DNA of 7,805 nt from Ignavibacteriota bacterium. Its GTDB lineage: Bacteria > Bacteroidota > Ignavibacteria > Tepidaquicellales > Tepidaquicellaceae. The stretch's first letter is position 1, and each line of letters begins with the position of its first letter. Under the pieces are notes generated by a model, which was given only the letters and a program-made list of their open reading frames with translations, had not been told where the DNA came from and did no database searches. Of this stretch, positions 6,484 through 7,805 are shown piece after piece. The position numbers were made by a program, and so were the translations under genes. Location: contig PMIW01000122.1 in assembly GCA_003158365.1 (NCBI GenBank), positions 1 to 7,805 of the forward strand, given 5' to 3'.

Positions 6484-7659
6484 ATGAAAAGAAAAGCAAT
6501 TTACAGGTTTTTCGATAGATATCTTGGAATCCCGATATTGTTGATATTATCTATATTATTTAAAAGGAAAAAGAGATTACCTGTAGAAAATATAAAAAAT
6601 ATTATCATCATTAAATTTGCCGCAGTTGGCGATGTTCTTTTAATGGTGCCGATGCTCAGGGCTTTAAAAAAATCCTTCCCTGATGCGAAAACTACATTTC
6701 TTTGCTCGGATATTAATTACAGCATGGTGAAAAGAATGGATTATGTCGATGAGATAATTAATTACAATATTCATAATGCAATATTAAATCCCTTGAATTT
6801 TTTCAGATTCCTGAGAGGAATCAGAAAAATTAATTACGATTTGCTTATAGATGCAGAACAGTGGTCACGCATTAATGCAATACTAACTGTGCTTCTGAAA
6901 AAAAGATTTTCGATTGGATTTAAATTTGAGAAACAGTTCAAGCATTATTACTATGATGCAATTGCGGATTACAGCAAAGATAAACACATCGTGGAAAATT
7001 TCCTGTCATTGTTAGCCCCGATTGGTATTCACGCAGAGGAAAATGAAAAAGATATAGATTTTTATCTGAGCGGTGATGTTCTGGAGTTTGCAGATAAGTT
7101 CTGGAATGAAAATAATCTTTTAGATAAATATGTCGTTTGCCTGCAGCCCGGAAGCGGAACAAGCGGCTTTGCAAGGGAATGGGATGATAAGAATTATGCC
7201 GAGCTTGGAAGGAGATTGACGTCAGAATATGAAAATATCAGGATTTTATTGACAGGACTGAAAGCTGATTTTGAAAGATGTGAAAATATTGTAAAGGGAA
7301 TAGGTAAAAATGCAATGAATATTTCAGGTCTGTACAATATGGATAGGGATCTGGCAATTATTAAAAAAGCAAATTTAATGGTTTGCGGGAATACAGGTAT
7401 TCTTCATCTTGCCGCAAGTGTAAAAACCAAAACTATAGGTTTGCACGGTCCGAATAATCCGATTTTATGGGGTGCATATGATAAAAATGCAATAGTTGTT
7501 CAGAGCGATATTTTCTGCAGTCCCTGTCTGTTTCTTGGTCATGAATTTGGCTGCAAACATCCTGTTTGTATGGATAGGATTTTAGTTGAAGATGTTTATC
7601 AAAAAGTTATTGAATCTATCAATTCCGATAATTTATCCTCAATTAAATTAAGTGCTTAG
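6484..7659 (+). CDS. Glycosyltransferase family 9 protein (ADP-heptose:LPS heptosyltransferase-like)
   Basis: Family 9 glycosyltransferases are GT-B-fold enzymes that add heptose or related sugars from nucleotide donors to lipopolysaccharide core or other surface glycans on the inner face of the cytoplasmic membrane. I start at ATG 6484 (391 residues); a TTG directly before it at 6481 is possible but less likely. A basic, hydrophobic N-terminal segment (about residues 13-26, then KRKKR) suggests membrane association. Next comes IIIIKFAAVGDVLLMVPMLRAL (40-61), with Asp50 in the GD motif corresponding to the heptosyltransferase catalytic Asp region. LQPGSG (220-225), CGNTGILHLAA (301-311) and LHGPNNP (320-326) form the donor-binding half. 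A C-terminal cysteine group (Cys345, 348, 357, 362) recalls that of other Bacteroidota-type GT9 proteins. It is transcribed divergently from cdd and no other glycan gene is visible. The exact acceptor and sugar cannot be told from sequence. Confidence 0.9.
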   Translation: MKRKAIYRFFDRYLGIPILLILSILFKRKKRLPVENIKNIIIIKFAAVGDVLLMVPMLRALKKSFPDAKTTFLCSDINYSMVKRMDYVDEIINYNIHNAILNPLNFFRFLRGIRKINYDLLIDAEQWSRINAILTVLLKKRFSIGFKFEKQFKHYYYDAIADYSKDKHIVENFLSLLAPIGIHAEENEKDIDFYLSGDVLEFADKFWNENNLLDKYVVCLQPGSGTSGFAREWDDKNYAELGRRLTSEYENIRILLTGLKADFERCENIVKGIGKNAMNISGLYNMDRDLAIIKKANLMVCGNTGILHLAASVKTKTIGLHGPNNPILWGAYDKNAIVVQSDIFCSPCLFLGHEFGCKHPVCMDRILVEDVYQKVIESINSDNLSSIKLSA

Positions 7660-7693
7660 TTTTTGTCTTTAAAGTGCTGATTAATTTTAATAG

Positions 7694-7725
7694 TTTGAAA
7701 GTACATATACTTACCTGATTTCAAA
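7694..7725. repeat. Small inverted repeat upstream of the oxidoreductase gene
   Basis: TTTGAAA (7694-7700) and TTTCAAA (7719-7725) are exact reverse complements separated by 18 bases. An inner AAGTA/TACTT pair (7699-7703 and 7708-7712) could form a competing small hairpin. It lies in the 89-bp spacer between the glycosyltransferase stop and the ATG at 7749. There is no GC-rich stem or following T-run, so it is not a convincing terminator. An operator role is possible but weakly supported, since short AT-rich dyads arise often by chance. Confidence 0.25.
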
Positions 7726-7748
7726 ACACATATAAATATTTTTATACA

Positions 7749-7805
7749 ATGGAAGAACAAGACATAAGGTTAATGAAGGGCAATGAAGCCATGGCAGAGG
7801 CAGCT
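7749..7805 (+). CDS. 2-oxoacid:ferredoxin oxidoreductase alpha subunit (VorB/KorA type), 3' truncated by window edge
   Basis: Only 19 codons are present before the window ends. The peptide reads MEEQDIRLMKGNEAMAEAA. The LMKGNEA(I/M)AEAA stretch is the characteristic N-terminus of the alpha subunit of 2-oxoacid (2-oxoisovalerate or 2-oxoglutarate) ferredoxin oxidoreductases, where it begins the pyrimidine-binding domain of these thiamine-diphosphate enzymes. Such enzymes oxidatively decarboxylate 2-oxoacids to acyl-CoA with reduction of ferredoxin, or run in reverse. I choose ATG 7749 over the in-frame ATG at 7773 because family members usually have a few residues before MKGNEA. No Shine-Dalgarno sequence precedes it. 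Beta and gamma subunits would be expected just downstream. The substrate class is uncertain. Confidence 0.72.
   Translation, partial: MEEQDIRLMKGNEAMAEAA

Noticed and set aside
7650..7687. AAATTAA/TTAATTT pair and a repeated AAGTGCT around the glycosyltransferase stop as a terminator
   Set aside because: The potential stem is short and entirely AT, with a long loop and no following T-run, so it does not look like an intrinsic terminator.
7663..7691. Possible promoter TTGTCT-N17-TTTAAT ahead of the oxidoreductase gene
   Set aside because: The -35 matches consensus at only four of six positions and the stretch is so AT-rich that such matches are expected by chance.

Overview
The window looks like chromosomal DNA from an AT-rich member of the Bacteroidota/Chlorobiota/Ignavibacteria part of the FCB group. 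The main evidence is a large C-terminal piece of SprA (Sov), the giant outer-membrane translocon protein of the type IX secretion system, which is confined to that superphylum. Most genes lack a recognisable Shine-Dalgarno sequence, which fits. An Ignavibacteria-like source is my best guess. It rests on the character of the genes and cannot be proved from this window.

Layout: (1) Positions 2-4354, plus strand, hold the last ~1450 codons of sprA; its 5' end is outside the window. (2) Positions 4356-6410, minus strand, hold a compact three-gene nucleoside-salvage operon read right to left: cytidine deaminase (cdd), type II thymidine kinase (tdk) and a BMP/PnrA-family nucleoside-binding lipoprotein. 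Its end meets sprA tail to tail with one base between the stop codons. (3) Positions 6411-6483 are a 73-bp divergent promoter region with a perfect 11-bp inverted repeat. Each strand of it reads as the same sigma70-type promoter (TTGATA-N17-TATATT), one facing cdd and one facing the gene to the right. (4) Positions 6484-7659, plus strand, encode a family 9 glycosyltransferase (ADP-heptose:LPS heptosyltransferase-like). (5) After an 89-bp spacer, position 7749 starts the first 19 codons of what looks like the alpha subunit of a 2-oxoacid:ferredoxin oxidoreductase (VorB/KorA type), running off the right edge.

How the genes work together: the three minus-strand genes form a clear functional unit. 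The lipoprotein should capture nucleosides, the deaminase converts (deoxy)cytidine to (deoxy)uridine, and the kinase phosphorylates thymidine and deoxyuridine. No ABC permease or ATPase for the lipoprotein is present here. SprA and the glycosyltransferase both concern the cell envelope but are on separate transcription units. The ferredoxin oxidoreductase start suggests a metabolism with ferredoxin-linked 2-oxoacid oxidation, common in anaerobes.

I see no CRISPR array, tRNA, rRNA, mobile element or defence system. The most unusual item is the symmetric divergent promoter. The rest is ordinary, well-organised housekeeping and envelope gene content.
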